Assembly: GCA_949130485.1 (NCBI GenBank)
Contig: OX422184.1
Location: 17,422,324 to 17,486,323 of the forward strand
Direction of reading: 5' to 3'
DNA: 64,000 bases
Source of the DNA: Agelas oroides
Taxonomy: Eukaryota > Porifera > Demospongiae > Agelasida > Agelasidae
The translations under genes were made by a program, and so were the position numbers. Positions 20,801 through 31,794 of the stretch are shown here, piece after piece (positions within the stretch are counted from its first letter, which is position 1; every line of letters begins with the position of its first letter). The notes beneath the pieces were generated by a model. It had not been told where the DNA came from. It worked only from the letters and a program-made list of their open reading frames with translations, and did no database searches.

Positions 20801-23800
20801 TTCGTGGCTGAATGTGTAAGTAATTTGGCACTTAATTTTGTCTTAACCCCTTTATTTCCAATGTGTATGCACAACTCAGTCAATGTGTGGATGTGAGAAT
20901 TTTTTTAAATGGCAATTTTGTGATTCAGTGTGTTATATCTCTTGTAAATTAACTGAGTTCAGATGTTGGTGTATGGACTCTCTCGGGTTTTACAATTTTT
21001 TTAAAACTTCTAGGTGCTTACAGGTGCTATTGGGTTAACATCACCAAAGCAACCAACTTCCTTACTTTATCCTGATGGTCAGGCTGGGCCCCAGCTGCCA
21101 GTAACTTCTCCACAACATCCACATATCCCTTTTTGGATGCCATCATGAGAGCTGTCTGGCCAGTCTATGGTAGGAGGAGAGAGGACAAGAGATGGTGGAC
21201 TGCAGTTTGGTTGCATTACTGCAGGCAATGTCTTGTTCCTAAAATGGTACACCAATATTGTTATTGTAGTTGTCAATGGAAACACTAGCTGAACTAGTAC
21301 AAATATGAAATAGATTCACAGCAGAGTAAATTAAGAGTTACTTCCTCCTCAGAATAGAAAATACACTAAGGGCGGGGCTCATACGCGCTTCATAGATGCA
21401 TCAGATATTCATGTGTTTACACATCGCATATGAGCCCCGCCCTTAGTGGAAGCTCAGCGTCATAGCACGTCAAACTTGGTGATGCGCTCGAAATACATGA
21501 CGGAATAATATTCGATTTCTATTTGGGACTGCCACATATGTAAAATACATATACTGTAGTTCCAAGTTCTTAGGTTTTCATTAGTGATGAGAGAAGTGAC
21601 GGTTTAGTGAAGGACTGAGAATGAAGTTGTGCTTCCGTGCATGTTCATGTTACTAAATGCAAGGATTCATCCTAGATAGCAACACTGTTGAAACATAGTT
21701 TCATACATTATTCTCAAGGTCAGCTTGAGCCCCTGGAACCAGTAACATCTCCACAATATTAGAATGTTCATTCTCAATTGCCACCATGACAGCTGTCATT
21801 CCTTCCTATTGAGGGGAAGGACAAGAGATAACAAACCATGGTGTGATCTAACTACTGCAAGAAATTTTTTATCCTAAAAGTAGCTACAATCGTGATGATG
21901 CAGTTGTCATTAGCTACAAACGAATCCACAGAGTGAACAAAGAGTGATGAGGCGACTGCTCTTATAAGTATGGTATATATGAACACATCCAGCTCATACA
22001 TGCATGTGCAACTGCACTTGCTGGATCTTAGTTGATCAGAGTGATGGTCTACATATAGGTGACAGATGGAACCAACATAAGCCATTCACTGGAAGTCTCT
22101 TTAGGCTGCGGATACTTTCTTTGGTCTGTACTTCTGCTTGGAGCTAGCACCAGAAACTTGAGCCAAGGCTTCTTTGAGCAATTCTCTGGGGGTTCATGAC
22201 CTTGACCACACTCACGTATTAGTGAGCTTTCAATGGTCAGGGTTTTCCGACTATCAAATGCTCCTCCTGACTGAAAACTGCCTGAAATGGTGCCCCTACA
22301 AGTGGAGAGAAGTGGTTTCTATGCCCATTTGTGTTAACAAGGGTGAGAAATGGTCCATGCAGCCAAGACAGCCACCATGTGCGCAGTATGTTGTGACTAT
22401 GCCTGCCTCCTCCAACCCCCTTTTTTGTCAGTGCAAAACTATCTTCAAAACGGATTGTGCCAACTGATAACATGCGGCCAAAGTCAGACAACGCCAAATG
22501 GCATCATCGATAGTTAAAGGGTTAACCATTTCATCCTCTGAAAAGTAACAGTGTGTTTGGTAAGTATGACCGTAGGTTTTTATCAGCTGCAGCTAGAAAG
22601 AAATAAGGGTAGCAACTTCATATTCATTTGGCACTTGAATTAGCATCACCATAGTAACTACGTTTCTCACTTTATCTTGAATGTCAGGCTGGGCCCCTGC
22701 TGGCAGTAACTTCTCCACTACATTATAATGTCCATTTTGGGATGCACGCATGAGAGCTGTCTGTCCTTTCTGAGGGAGGAGGAGAAAAGAAAATAGATGA
22801 GGACTATGGCTTCGTCTCATTGCTGCAGGCCGGAAGAAATATGTAGACCTGCTGGGAGAGATTACTCTCAAGGCAGCTGAACACATCCTGAAGAGCGGAT
22901 TGTCGGTACTTCCAGAGCGCTCAAAGTTAGGGTGTAAGATGATAGTGTTTTGACCAGTGCTATGGGATATGGATACAAAGCAACTAGGACACATTCTGAA
23001 GACCTTTTGTCTGCTCATGCCTTGTTCTTGAATATGGTCTTCAGTTGGTAGGTCAGTGGTCCAGATAATCCAGGTGACATGTGTTTGCTAATTGCCGAGC
23101 ACAGTGAAGCATAGCGAGGTATGGTAATCATGACATAAGCATACTAGCATAGCATAGTGTGAAATATACAAGCGTAGCAAGGTACGCTTGGTAGTCACAT
23201 TGTGTTATCGGCCTCGTATGTATAAATGTCAAATGTATGTCACTACCTACGTACGTACCTATACGTACAATGATTTTCAATAGAAACAATCAACCAAGAA
23301 TTATCACCAACGAAAAACTGTGAAGGGGAATGAAGCTCTTCTGTTTATGAGTTCTGCTATTAACAAACATAACTGCACAAGGGTAAAAAATTGCAGCCTA
23401 TACATATCTAACATTTTGAGATGTATTTTATTTGCCGAGTTGAATGATGGCGAAAAAAGACATTGACATTGACTTTGACAAAGTGGCTGCTGCTGTTATC
23501 CAGTTCGCTGGTGGCAGCAAAAGTACCTCGGTACTAATCATGCAGAGTTAGCCTAAGAAAGATCCAGCCTGAGAATCGAACTGTGTCTATGGATAAATGC
23601 CATCTATCCTCTGCTCCAATGCCAGAGCTCCAGTGGCTCTGAGCATCTGACCGGAATTCAGAGGACCCAGGTTCGAATCCTGGCTGGATCTCAATGTCTT
23701 TTTTTGCCACTTCTAACATTACTGTTGTGTGTCGAGTGGGGAAGCACCAACACCAGTTGGCTCATTGATTTTCATTATGTGAAAATTTTCTGTACATACA

Positions 23801-26800
23801 TAAAGTGTGAAGTTAAACATAACGGGATATATGGGGATGGGGCATTTATGGCTCAAATGGGTGGAGCAGTATAGCAAAGTGAGTTACTGCTTTTGGGAGA
23901 TACGCTTCGAAAAACACTGGTCATCAGGGGAGTACCCTTTCCGGTCATCGCATGACCATGGGTTTCGGTCCCTTTGAACTCCCGCAAAAAGGGCTAGGAC
24001 ACTTACATTATTTTGGTGGTTAGGCTTGGCCTTTGCTTCCAGTAACTTCTCTACAACATTCAAGTGTCCTTCTTCAGATGCGGCTATGAGAGCTGTTAGA
24101 CCATACTGTGGGAGGTGAAGGAGGAAGGACAATAGATGAACTATGCGCACAGATCCTGAGTTGTATAAATAAGACATATTACGGTAGGTGATGAGAAAAC
24201 TGAAGGTGTAGTTGAAGGGCAGGGAAAGAAGTTATGTAGTGGTCAAGTTTCTTTCACAATTATTATTATCCAGTTGATATTTCTACAACAACTATCACAC
24301 GATATTGCACAGGTGTTATTGTTGAGGCTATATACGCAATATCCTAGCAACCAGGGTGTGCTTTAATTGGAACCAGTGCGTTCGAACAGCAAGTTACTCG
24401 GTACTTTGTGTGAGAGGAGACACGATGCTGTTGTGGTAACGGATAATTAATACTTTATTACACTTGTTAGCATGCATATCGCTGTTATTGGCCGCTAGTA
24501 ACTCGTGTAATAAAATGCAGAAAAAACTTGCAGGCACTTGTCCTAGCTAGCATCTAACCAAGTTTCTTACATTAGCCTGATGGTTACACTTAGCCCCTGC
24601 TTCCAGTAACTTCACCACAATATTGGAATGTCCTTTCTTGGATGCCCATAGGAGAGCTGTCTGACCATACTGTGGGAGGAGAAGAAAGGACAATACCGTA
24701 TTCTACGTATTATCCGCCCACCCCGGCCTTCTTCGGCCAAAAGTTATGTGGAAGGGTATTTATATATATAGTATCCACCCACCCTTTACCGCAGGACTGC
24801 TCCCTGTACCGGAACGACAATGACAGCTGGCAAGTAGGTGACAAATGTTTCACATGTAGATGGCTTTGAGAAAAGCCGATTTTGGCATTCCAGCTTAGAC
24901 CGTCAGTTACATTTATCAATCACTTCTTGCAGTCTTACAACAAGCTTATCTTTTCCTTGAAATTTGTAGACACATGGCACTACCACACCGTCTTCTGCCA
25001 GTAATCTCGCATGAGATCTTGCTCCCCCATGCTGCAGAAAATGCCATGCTATTCTCGAATACTCTCGAGGTAAGTGTCCAACTATGCAGCTGTCAAAGAC
25101 TACTGCAACTGCATGTCTGTCATGGCTATCTTCATCCTCTCTCCTAGCGTCGAGAATTTTGCCTACAAACGGTGTCCAGACAGCCTTGTATACGTGATGT
25201 CCATGCACAACACTCTCCTTGCAAAAGATGACGGCCATTACTGAGGCTATATAGATTTGATAGAGCACGCATGTGTGATCTTTTTACAGCCACACCGCAA
25301 AGACATCACATAATCGTAGCTGAACTTCCTGTGTTTTAGCAAAACTATGTATTATCCGCCCACCCCCTCTTTCAGCTAGCACTTAAGTGGCCAGCCCATG
25401 GGCGGATAATACATAGAATATGGTAAACCGATTTGGTCTCATTGTTGCTGGCAATGTCTTGTCCCTGAAATACTATTACTGGTACACCACAGATGTCACT
25501 GCGCTTGTAAATGAGGTTCTGCTATTAAGGTTATGGGATATGGTTTACTCATTAATATTCATGAAAAATATTACCTTCTTTTCTCCGTGCAGGAACGGGT
25601 AATACTCAACTTACTTGAGGGCAGCTCGGAGCGACTTCGTCGCTGTGTGCCAGGGGAAGCAAGTGACATGCGTTTCTATCCAAAACCCAGGTGGTTTTCG
25701 ACTGACCAAGCGACTAAATCTAGGCATATATCAAAAACGGTAAGTTGTCTCGGTGAAAATTCTTTGAGCCGCCCTGCATCTGTCCTCGTAGAATTCGAAT
25801 ACAGTGTAATATACAGTAAGATGTTCCTCCAACAGGAAATAACTGACCCCGAAGTCAGTATTCGTATGCAGACTGTTAACCGCGGCCGCAGGCACTGCTA
25901 TCAAATTGCCTGCTCCGCCCACCCAACCAGCACAGCTGTTACAGGCTAATGCAACTTTTTTAGTGGTAAAGTTAAACGCATGCATGCCTGGATCCTGCAC
26001 GAAGAAAAGGAAGGTAATATTTTTCACGAATATTAATGAGCAAACTGTATCCCATAACCTTAAGAAACTCAAATGCCCATGAACAGAAGTTGCAGGCACA
26101 TGTTTAGCTTCACTATATATGGAAAGCAGGGTTCTTACATTATCCTGATGGTCAGGCTTGGCTCCTGCTGCTAGTAACTTTACCACAACATTACTACGTC
26201 CAGACTTGGATGCTTCCATGAGAGCTGTACAACCGTTCTGTGGGAGGAGGAGAAAAGATACCGGATAATAGACTGTAGTCTGGTCTCACGGCTGCAGGTA
26301 TTCTCGTTTCTGAAATTGTACTACCTGTTTAGGAAAGTTCTTAAATCACTAATCAAATTAGAATGGCCTTAGTTCACTATGATCATACATGTAAGCGTAA
26401 ATATCAGGCAACTTTGTTAACATCACAGGAGGGGAATCCCAGGGTGTCCGCCTTACAGATGTTCCACTGTAGTGTGTGAACTTTCCAAAATTACGCAAAT
26501 TGCACACATTTGTCTTAACATCACTATAGAAACCAGTTTCTTACTTTATTCTGAAAGTCAGGCTGTGCTCCTGCTGACAGTAGCTTCTCCACAACATTGG
26601 CATGTCCATTCTTAGAAGCTCCCATGAGAGCTGTCCACTCATACTGTGGGAGAAGAAAGGTTTCTCAACACAACCACTTCATAACATGTGCAACTGTCAC
26701 TTGCTGGTTCTTATAGTTGTATATTTACCTTCGCTTTTATATCTTCCCTTGTCCCTACATCTCTTTTCATTCTTAATGATTAATTTCTTTCTTGTAAATA

Positions 26801-29800
26801 TACCGTATAGCGGGAAAATTTGGCAGGCAATGTGTCGAAATGGCTGAAAATGTCAGTTCTTTGATATTGGTGATTTTTTAATTTGGCGGTACTGCCATGC
26901 CATGTTGCTGAAACTTATGACCACCGTAAAGCATTCACGCGGCAGCGTGATATACGACTGCACCGCTGTTTGCCTTGTCGACCTCCCGCTTTGAATCTCC
27001 GCACGTGTGTACGGTAGGCAGCACAAATCCGTCTTTCCTAGCAAAATGCTTGTATATTGCCATGACAGCTGCACTTCTCTCCTAGCTAGCTAGCTGAGCT
27101 GTGATTGATCGATCGTGAGAATTGTACACGCATGCGTACACGCGCAGCAAACTGGCCGACAGGCTGTACACGTGTGGCCGGCTGCAGGCTAGAGATATAA
27201 TATTGGCAAACTTTTAATTTGGCGGTTTAATCCAAAATTGCCAAATCACCAAATTAAAACCCTCACCAAATTTTCTTGCTAAATACTCACTGTATCACTA
27301 CATAGATTTTGAAAACTTATGTTGCCATAACATACTCTGTTGTCAATATTTAATGACCCAGTGAGAACAGTGGCATCAACATGGACCCCTGCTTTCAGGG
27401 CATTACACACTCCTTGCAATGACCCCGCAGAAGCTGCTTCAATGAAGTCAATCTTCTGCAGGAGAGAAGGGAAAAGATACACACATAAATTATACTACTA
27501 GAAAGATGAATCATCCTGGGGCGAGCCTGAGCGAGTAGCAAATTGCATTTGAAATGCACACACATGGTACATGCAGCTATTTGTTCAGCCGGACTACCAT
27601 GAGCTAGCAAGGGAATCCCTGCTATGTATGAGCAGTCAAGCCAGGCGCATACCTGAAGCAAACCTCGTCAGCGTACTTTTATTCCACTGTTTGTCAATCA
27701 CAGCTTGCCTTGTCATGCGGTTGTCAAGACTCATACCATAGTTCAGCAAGTAAGTTGCCATGCGTGCTGCCAATGCATTAAACTTGTATCGTCTTCGCTC
27801 TCGCTCTCTTTCATGCTGACCCTGCAGTGTGGCAGTAGCCTTTCACACTCGTTCTCATGGCTTAGCTGAAGTACACGTCAGCGTGGTCATTCAATCATCA
27901 TGAAATACGTATTTGAATGCTCTCATTTAAAATTTACTGTAAGTGGTCGCTCCAAACCAACAAACAAACAAACAAATATATATATATATACATACACACA
28001 GTCACACTAGTGTGGGGCTCACTCAGGCTTACCCCAATTATCTCATAGGTGTGAGGCTATTAGCTGATGAAGAACCCATATGCGAACACCAGAGACAATT
28101 TTTTCTGTGCACCGTACAAAATAACATATCCAAAAATACGCAATGGGGTTTAATGGGTTACATACGTACTAAGAAATAGGGATGGCATCCCAATAAGTTT
28201 GCCAACAATGTAAAAATGATATGAAGGTACAAAGCCCACCCATCCCTACATCTTTACCTGGTCGGATGGCTATGCGACTGATCCTGAGTCTATACCAACT
28301 CTCTAGTAGTACTAAGTTTGCTAGCAGCTACAGTATAGTTGGAAATTTTCTTGGGAATAAAATCATGGATGACCAATAAAAATGTTTTGCGCATTTAAAT
28401 TTCATGGCATGTGCACATGTGTGAACAGAAGTGAATGTCTACTGTTACATGCATATATGCCCATTCGTGTTTAATTGATACCATGCACGGTTGTAGTAAT
28501 AGAATTCTACAACCTGGTGTCAAGACAATCTCTCTAACCCATCAGCACCTTTGTAGATTCCAGAGTCGATCATCACTGCTGTGAACGAAAAATGCACTAG
28601 CCACTCAGAAAATGACTCTAGAAAGTTACACCAACATCTCATGTAAAAAACACAGCGGACACACTGGTTTTGAGTTGAAACTCCATTAAATTTGTATGAT
28701 TGGCAAAGCTAGCTGACATTTTTTTTTGCCAATCATACAAGTTTAATGGAGTTTCAGCCCAAAAGTGTGGCCAGTGCATTTTTTATGTGAGATGTTGGAG
28801 AAATTTTCTAGAGTCATTTTCTGAGCTCATTCATGGCGGTGATGACTCTTGAATCTACAAAGGTGCTAATGGGTTAGAGAGATTGTTACCAGCTGCCAGG
28901 TAGTCATTAATGTGCAGCCAAGTTGCTCTGGGTCAGCAACATTGTGTACGACTTGTGTAGAATGGATGGGACAAAGAAATCTATGTTGGAATTTGTTTTT
29001 GTGGAGGACCTCTTACCAGCAAACTCCACTGAATACAAATTTTTTTGCTAAACAGTATATAACGTCACTCACTTGCTTGGTGGGATCAGCACCACCAAAA
29101 GCTTCGGAGATCATTTTCAGAAAATCCATCTCCTGTAAAGAAAAACATTCTCCAGTATGATCTACGCACCATGTGCAATACACACAATGCTACTGTTTTG
29201 TATTACCCCCGGATAGTTCACGCCACCATGTGTGAACAGTACCGTATGGTTGACAATTTTCAAGTGAATCAGGCCCAAATTCGGGTTTCAGAAATTTTTG
29301 TGGTTTCAATTTTCACGGTCAGTGAATCTGGAACCCATGCCTTAGCTAGCTGTACGGGTACAAGTGAATGGTACAACGAGTACTGAGCTAATGTCTACAA
29401 TTGTCTACAGAGAAAGAGATGGTAATTTCAGCTCTTTGTTCCAGCATGGGAAATAAATTGGCTTGGTAGATACCAAGGCAATCTACTTCCTCCCATGTGG
29501 GTTGGAGAACCACGGAGCAGGGTTGCTATAGCATTGTCTTGGTAATTTTGCCATTGGTGTCCCCGATGATCAGACCACAGTGTGATGGCAGCTTCTGCAT
29601 GACCCTCCCATGTAGCTATGTCAAGAGCGCATAAGAACAGGTGGCTAGAGTAAGAGCATGTAACTCCGTAAAATTTGAAACCAGTCGGAATTTACTAACT
29701 ACAAACACTTACATTCCTAGTCTCATTCTGAGACCAAATTTTCGCTGGTTGCCTAACTCAACCCCGAAAAATATTCAGGGTGTAACAGTGGTCATGTGAC

Positions 29801-30388
29801 AGTTGCTTACATTCCATCCTCCCCTGTGTACTCACAGTTTGAATCCCTCAGAATGGTATCAGTGGTTATTATCAGAAAGATCACAGTTGTGGGATGGTCT
29901 GTGCTAACTTACTCTCTGGTTGTCTTTAAATGCAATTAGCCACTAGTACCAAAATAAACCCTCATAACTCACTCTGATAACATAATATTATATCAGTTAA
30001 TGAGGAGATTCCAACGAACAATTATGGCAAGTGTGCTGGTACTTTGGTCCAAATGGCAATATGCTCAGTCCACTGCCTATTTCACAGACTACTACATAAC
30101 ACATAGCATAAGTGGAGGCCGCAGTTGATTGTTTTTCTTTTCTTCCAAGCAAAACCATGTACTTCAGACTGGAAACCCACAAACTCTGTAGTTTTGTTGC
30201 TGTAGAAATTCACTAAGTGCATCTTTCACCATATATATAGATCTAATCTCAGCAATATAGCCCTTCATTTTCCTGCTATAGCTGCAGATGGTAGTCTACA
30301 ATCACTGGACTGGACTGGTGGACTGGTTTACAAATTATTTTTATGCTCACTAATGAAAACTCACCTGTAGGGTTGCATATGGAGACAT
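17563..30388 (-). CDS. Ankyrin-repeat / death-domain protein (13 exons, 457 aa predicted)
   Basis: Coding exons on the minus strand, in order: 30365-30388, 29073-29132, 27336-27455, 26545-26643, 26139-26237, 24571-24669, 24007-24105, 22671-22769, 21707-21805, 21066-21164, 20268-20372, 18557-18635 and 17563-17855. All junctions are GT-AG and all are phase 0 except the last intron (phase 1). The total is 1374 bp with no stop before the end. The protein starts MSPYATLQ, has a short helical leader (MDFLKMISEAF), eight ankyrin repeats at about residues 69-334 (TALM.AS..GH.NVVEKLL.AGA consensus) and a death domain at about 370-455. Family knowledge suggests an intracellular adaptor or signalling scaffold using homotypic death-domain contacts. 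No signal peptide, membrane segment or kinase domain is seen. The first exon is the least certain because it lies between transposon-like inverted repeats. Confidence 0.75.
17899..18556. other. Intron of the ankyrin/death-domain gene (most of it)
   Basis: The intron between the last two exons contains no separate gene or structured repeat that I can support. Confidence 0.5.
18666..18778. repeat. CTCGTTCCCAGGCC foldback repeat
   Basis: TAGCCTTGTTCCCAGGCC and GGCCTGGGAACGAGGCTA face each other about 80 bp apart, with inner arms TTTGCGTTCACA-like. The same terminus occurs at 8367, 9435, 31634 and twice at 59310-59450, so it is a high-copy short foldback family. Here it lies within an intron. 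Confidence 0.65.
19533..19634. repeat. 102-bp palindrome in an intron
   Basis: AGTTATTAACCGC...CCCTCGGGCTTTAGT...ATATATAAGC, ACACCGCCCTCGGGCGGTGT and its mirror form a nearly uninterrupted inverted repeat with a CCGCCCTCGGGCGG centre. No coding capacity. Confidence 0.8.
21364..21535. repeat. MITE-like hairpin (CACTAAGGGCGGGGCTCAT termini)
   Basis: CACTAAGGGCGGGGCTCATACGCG and CGCATATGAGCCCCGCCCTTAGTG form arms at 21364-21448. They are followed by AAGCTCAGCG...GACGGAATAATATTCGATTTC, which matches one end of the larger element at 52640-53220. This appears to be an internally deleted member of the same family inside an ankyrin-gene intron. Confidence 0.65.
23446..23720. repeat. Small inverted-repeat unit around the tRNA-like sequence
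   Basis: ATGGCGAAAAAAGACATTGA near 23446 is mirrored by TCAATGTCTTTTTTTGCCAC near 23692-23711, and AGATCCAGCC at 23565 by GGCTGGATCT at 23682. The tRNA-like sequence is therefore one side of a foldback structure, suggesting a SINE/MITE composite. Confidence 0.5.
23620..23691 (+). tRNA. tRNA-like sequence / tRNA-derived SINE head (probably pseudogene)
   Basis: A perfect B box (GGTTCGAATCC) sits in a CCAGG/CCTGG T-arm, preceded by an anticodon-like arm TCTGA-CCGGAAT-TCAGA. The position-33 U is replaced by C. CTGGATC follows as a 3' acceptor strand, and a T7 tract at 23699 could terminate Pol III. The matching 5' acceptor GATCCAG is not in place: GAGCTCCAGTGGCTCTGAGC suggests a damaged D-arm with only a partial A box. 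A second GATCCAG occurs about 55 bp upstream (23566). It lies in an intron of the ankyrin gene. Confidence 0.4.
24694..25423. mobile_element. 730-bp TIR element with TA target duplication carrying a HIRAN-like ORF
   Basis: CCGTATTCTACGTATTATCC at 24694 and the mirrored GGATAATACATAGAATATGG ending at 25423 are TIRs of about 26 bp with a GCGGATAATACGTA core. A further inverted GTATTATCCGCCCACCCC copy is at about 25348. TA flanks both ends (24692-24693 and 25424-25425), as for Tc1/mariner-type or related insertions. The surrounding intron resembles the introns beside the other ankyrin exons (GAAAGGACAATA joined to AAACCGATTTGGTCTCA...TGCTGGCAATGTCTTG), which act as paralogous empty sites. No DDE transposase is present. 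Confidence 0.65.
24903..25268 (-). CDS. HIRAN-like single-exon ORF inside a TIR element
   Basis: The 121-residue frame (start at the first Met, or at the internal MAVIFCKESVVHG) contains GHHVYKAVWTPFVGKIL, DARREDEDSHDRHAVAVVFD and IVGHLPREYSRIAWHFLQHG. The order GE/GKxL-x-RExxNxxDxxAVxV...GxLPRExS is the HIRAN signature. In Rad5/HLTF-type proteins HIRAN domains bind DNA 3' ends. Similar stand-alone ORFs are, to my knowledge, multi-copy in several invertebrate genomes. The frame is complete but lies wholly within a small transposon-like element in an intron on the same strand as the host gene. Function in the element is unknown. Confidence 0.55.
   Translation of the reverse strand: MLYQIYIASVMAVIFCKESVVHGHHVYKAVWTPFVGKILDARREDEDSHDRHAVAVVFDSCIVGHLPREYSRIAWHFLQHGGARSHARLLAEDGVVVPCVYKFQGKDKLVVRLQEVIDKCN
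25516..26063. mobile_element. MITE-like inverted-repeat element in an intron
   Basis: AAGGTTATGGGATATGGTTT...TTCATGAAAAATATTACCTTC at 25516-25590 is matched by the reverse complement of 25996-26063, giving imperfect arms of about 70 bp. Long frames cross it on both strands (25533-25949 plus, 25731-26219 minus) but show no known domain. I regard them as chance. Confidence 0.6.
26806..27292. mobile_element. Candidate MITE (GAAAATTTGG termini) in an intron
   Basis: TACCGTATAGCGGGAAAATTTGG at the left corresponds to the mirrored CCAAATTTTCTTGCTAAATACTCACTGTA at the right. Both ends also share AATTTGGCGG/AATTTGGTGA inner motifs. The enclosed 73-codon minus-strand frame has no recognisable domain. 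Confidence 0.45.
27519..28524. other. Intron sequence, no separate gene
   Basis: Contains a GGGGCGAGCCTGAGCGAG repeat terminus at 27519 (related to 37005, 37508 and 44217), an (AT)n tract at about 27966-27980 and a GGGATGG...CCATCCCTACATC pair at about 28180-28253 related to the palindrome at 59 kb. No supported exon. Confidence 0.5.
28525..28886. mobile_element. Foldback MITE with arms of about 170 bp
   Basis: ACAATCTCTCTAACCCAT...AGCACCTTTGTAGATTC at the left is mirrored at the right (GAATCTACAAAGGTGCTAAT, GGGTTAGAGAGATTG). The inner arms meet around TTGCCAATCATACAA. Almost the whole element is one long imperfect hairpin. Intronic and non-coding. Confidence 0.8.
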
Positions 30389-31064
30389 AGCCACTTTCCT
30401 TCACAGACTCTAGCAGAATATTTAATAACTAGATGACATGAAGCATGTACACTCAATCCTATAAAGCCTACTTGGCAAACCTTGAGGGATCTACCATTAG
30501 CAATACAGTCACGCTAGGAATGTGCTTACTTGATTATACTTGCAGATCGATAAGATTAGGCACTGTAGTGTACTCAAAGCGCAAGTGTACAAGTCATTTA
30601 TCCAACTGCAAGTGTCATATGTAGCTAGTGACTAGTAGTCTCATGTAGCCAGACTCGCCGGAAGGTCGTGAGAGTCTGGCTACGCGAGACTAAGTGAATA
30701 GACCCTTCACTAAAGACTTGTACTGAGACGGTTGTCTACACTATAACATTGAAGGAGAAAGTTACAGTTGCACTCAAAAAAACAACTGGGACCTGGATGT
30801 GAGGCTGAAACTACCTCACACCATGCTACACACTAAGCACAAAGTAAAGCAAGACCTCAGTACTGTTGTAGCACTATTTACTTCATGTTTAAACAGAGAG
30901 AATAGTGTGTCCAGGTTTAGAAAGACTAAAATGCATCATGTCTAAACCTACAGGAGAGTGAGGTCTCATAAGAGAGCACAAAAGTGATTTTTAGCACAAA
31001 AAATGTCAGTCCACCAGTCCAGTCCTCCAGTCCAGTCCAGTGATTGTAGACTACCGCTGCAGAT
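30283..31064. repeat. Inverted repeats of about 45 bp around the predicted first exon of the ankyrin gene
   Basis: CTGCAGATGGTAGTCTACAA, TCACTGGACTGGACTGGTGG at the left is mirrored by CCAGTCCAGTCCAGTGA, TTGTAGACTACCGCTGCAG at the right. The AATCACTGGACTGGA core is shared with the element at 13433-14940. The predicted initiator exon (30365-30388) lies between these repeats, 3' of the left arm, and the hairpin at 30636 is also inside. Confidence 0.6.
30636..30692. repeat. Palindromic hairpin
   Basis: TAGTCTCATGTAGCCAGACTC pairs with GAGTCTGGCTACGCGAGACTA around GCCGGAAGGTCGT. It is a third member of the small hairpin family at 4820 and 14647. Confidence 0.75.
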
Positions 31065-31790
31065 TATGTATTACAGTTCACACAACATGTGCTCACTCAA
31101 CTGATTTTGCAGGTTTCAGGTGTTAGATATGAAAACAACCACCAGATTTCCATTTTGTATTCTGTTGGCTGTTTTGATCTGGTTACATCATTGGAGACAG
31201 ACTGGCCATAAGGACTACCTTTTGAGTGGTCATCAACAGTTACATTGGAAACTAGATTCTGAATGTTGTCCTAATTGTATCACTGCCACAATATCAAGCT
31301 GCAAATTTGTAACAATTCAGTTTGCAAGATGTATTTAGAAGTGAATTTTCAGTGTCTGTAACCTTGAGCACTATACTAGTGCATTGCAATGTTTAATGTG
31401 GGTTTGAGAAGCCTGAAAAATGGAATGGCCACAAAGTCCACTCATCGGAGCCACACTACTAAAATGGAAAAAAGAAGGCATAAAACAGCATGGGTACTCT
31501 ATCTGTCTGAACTTGACTGTGTGCTCCTTGTGAACCCTTTCATCCATACAAAACCTCCTCCTCCACTACTACGATCCCCTTCTTTCAGCTCACCTCTCTC
31601 TTCTACGTAGTCTCGTGGGTCAGACTCTTAAAGTAGCCTCATTCCCAGGCCATTACCACTTGATTCTTGAAGTCCCTGATCGCGTATAATTTGTCCCACG
31701 TGGCCAAACAGCTAGGTAGCAACAAGTCACGTGCCCACATGCGATCGAGGTGAATCTGGAGGCGTGCGCGGTTAGACACTCCACGAGGAT
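31065..31790. other. No recognisable gene
   Basis: A 72-codon frame at 31120-31338 has a hydrophobic start but no domain and no supported promoter or splice context. A TAGCCTCATTCCCAGGCC terminus lies at 31634. Confidence 0.45.
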
Positions 31791-31794
31791 GGTG

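Noticed and set aside
25533..26219. ORFs of 138 and 162 codons on opposite strands
   Set aside because: They cross an inverted-repeat element and one of them merely reads through an ankyrin exon (26139-26237).
31120..31338. 72-codon plus-strand ORF with hydrophobic N terminus
   Set aside because: Signal-like start only; no domain, no homologous copy and no promoter or splice context.
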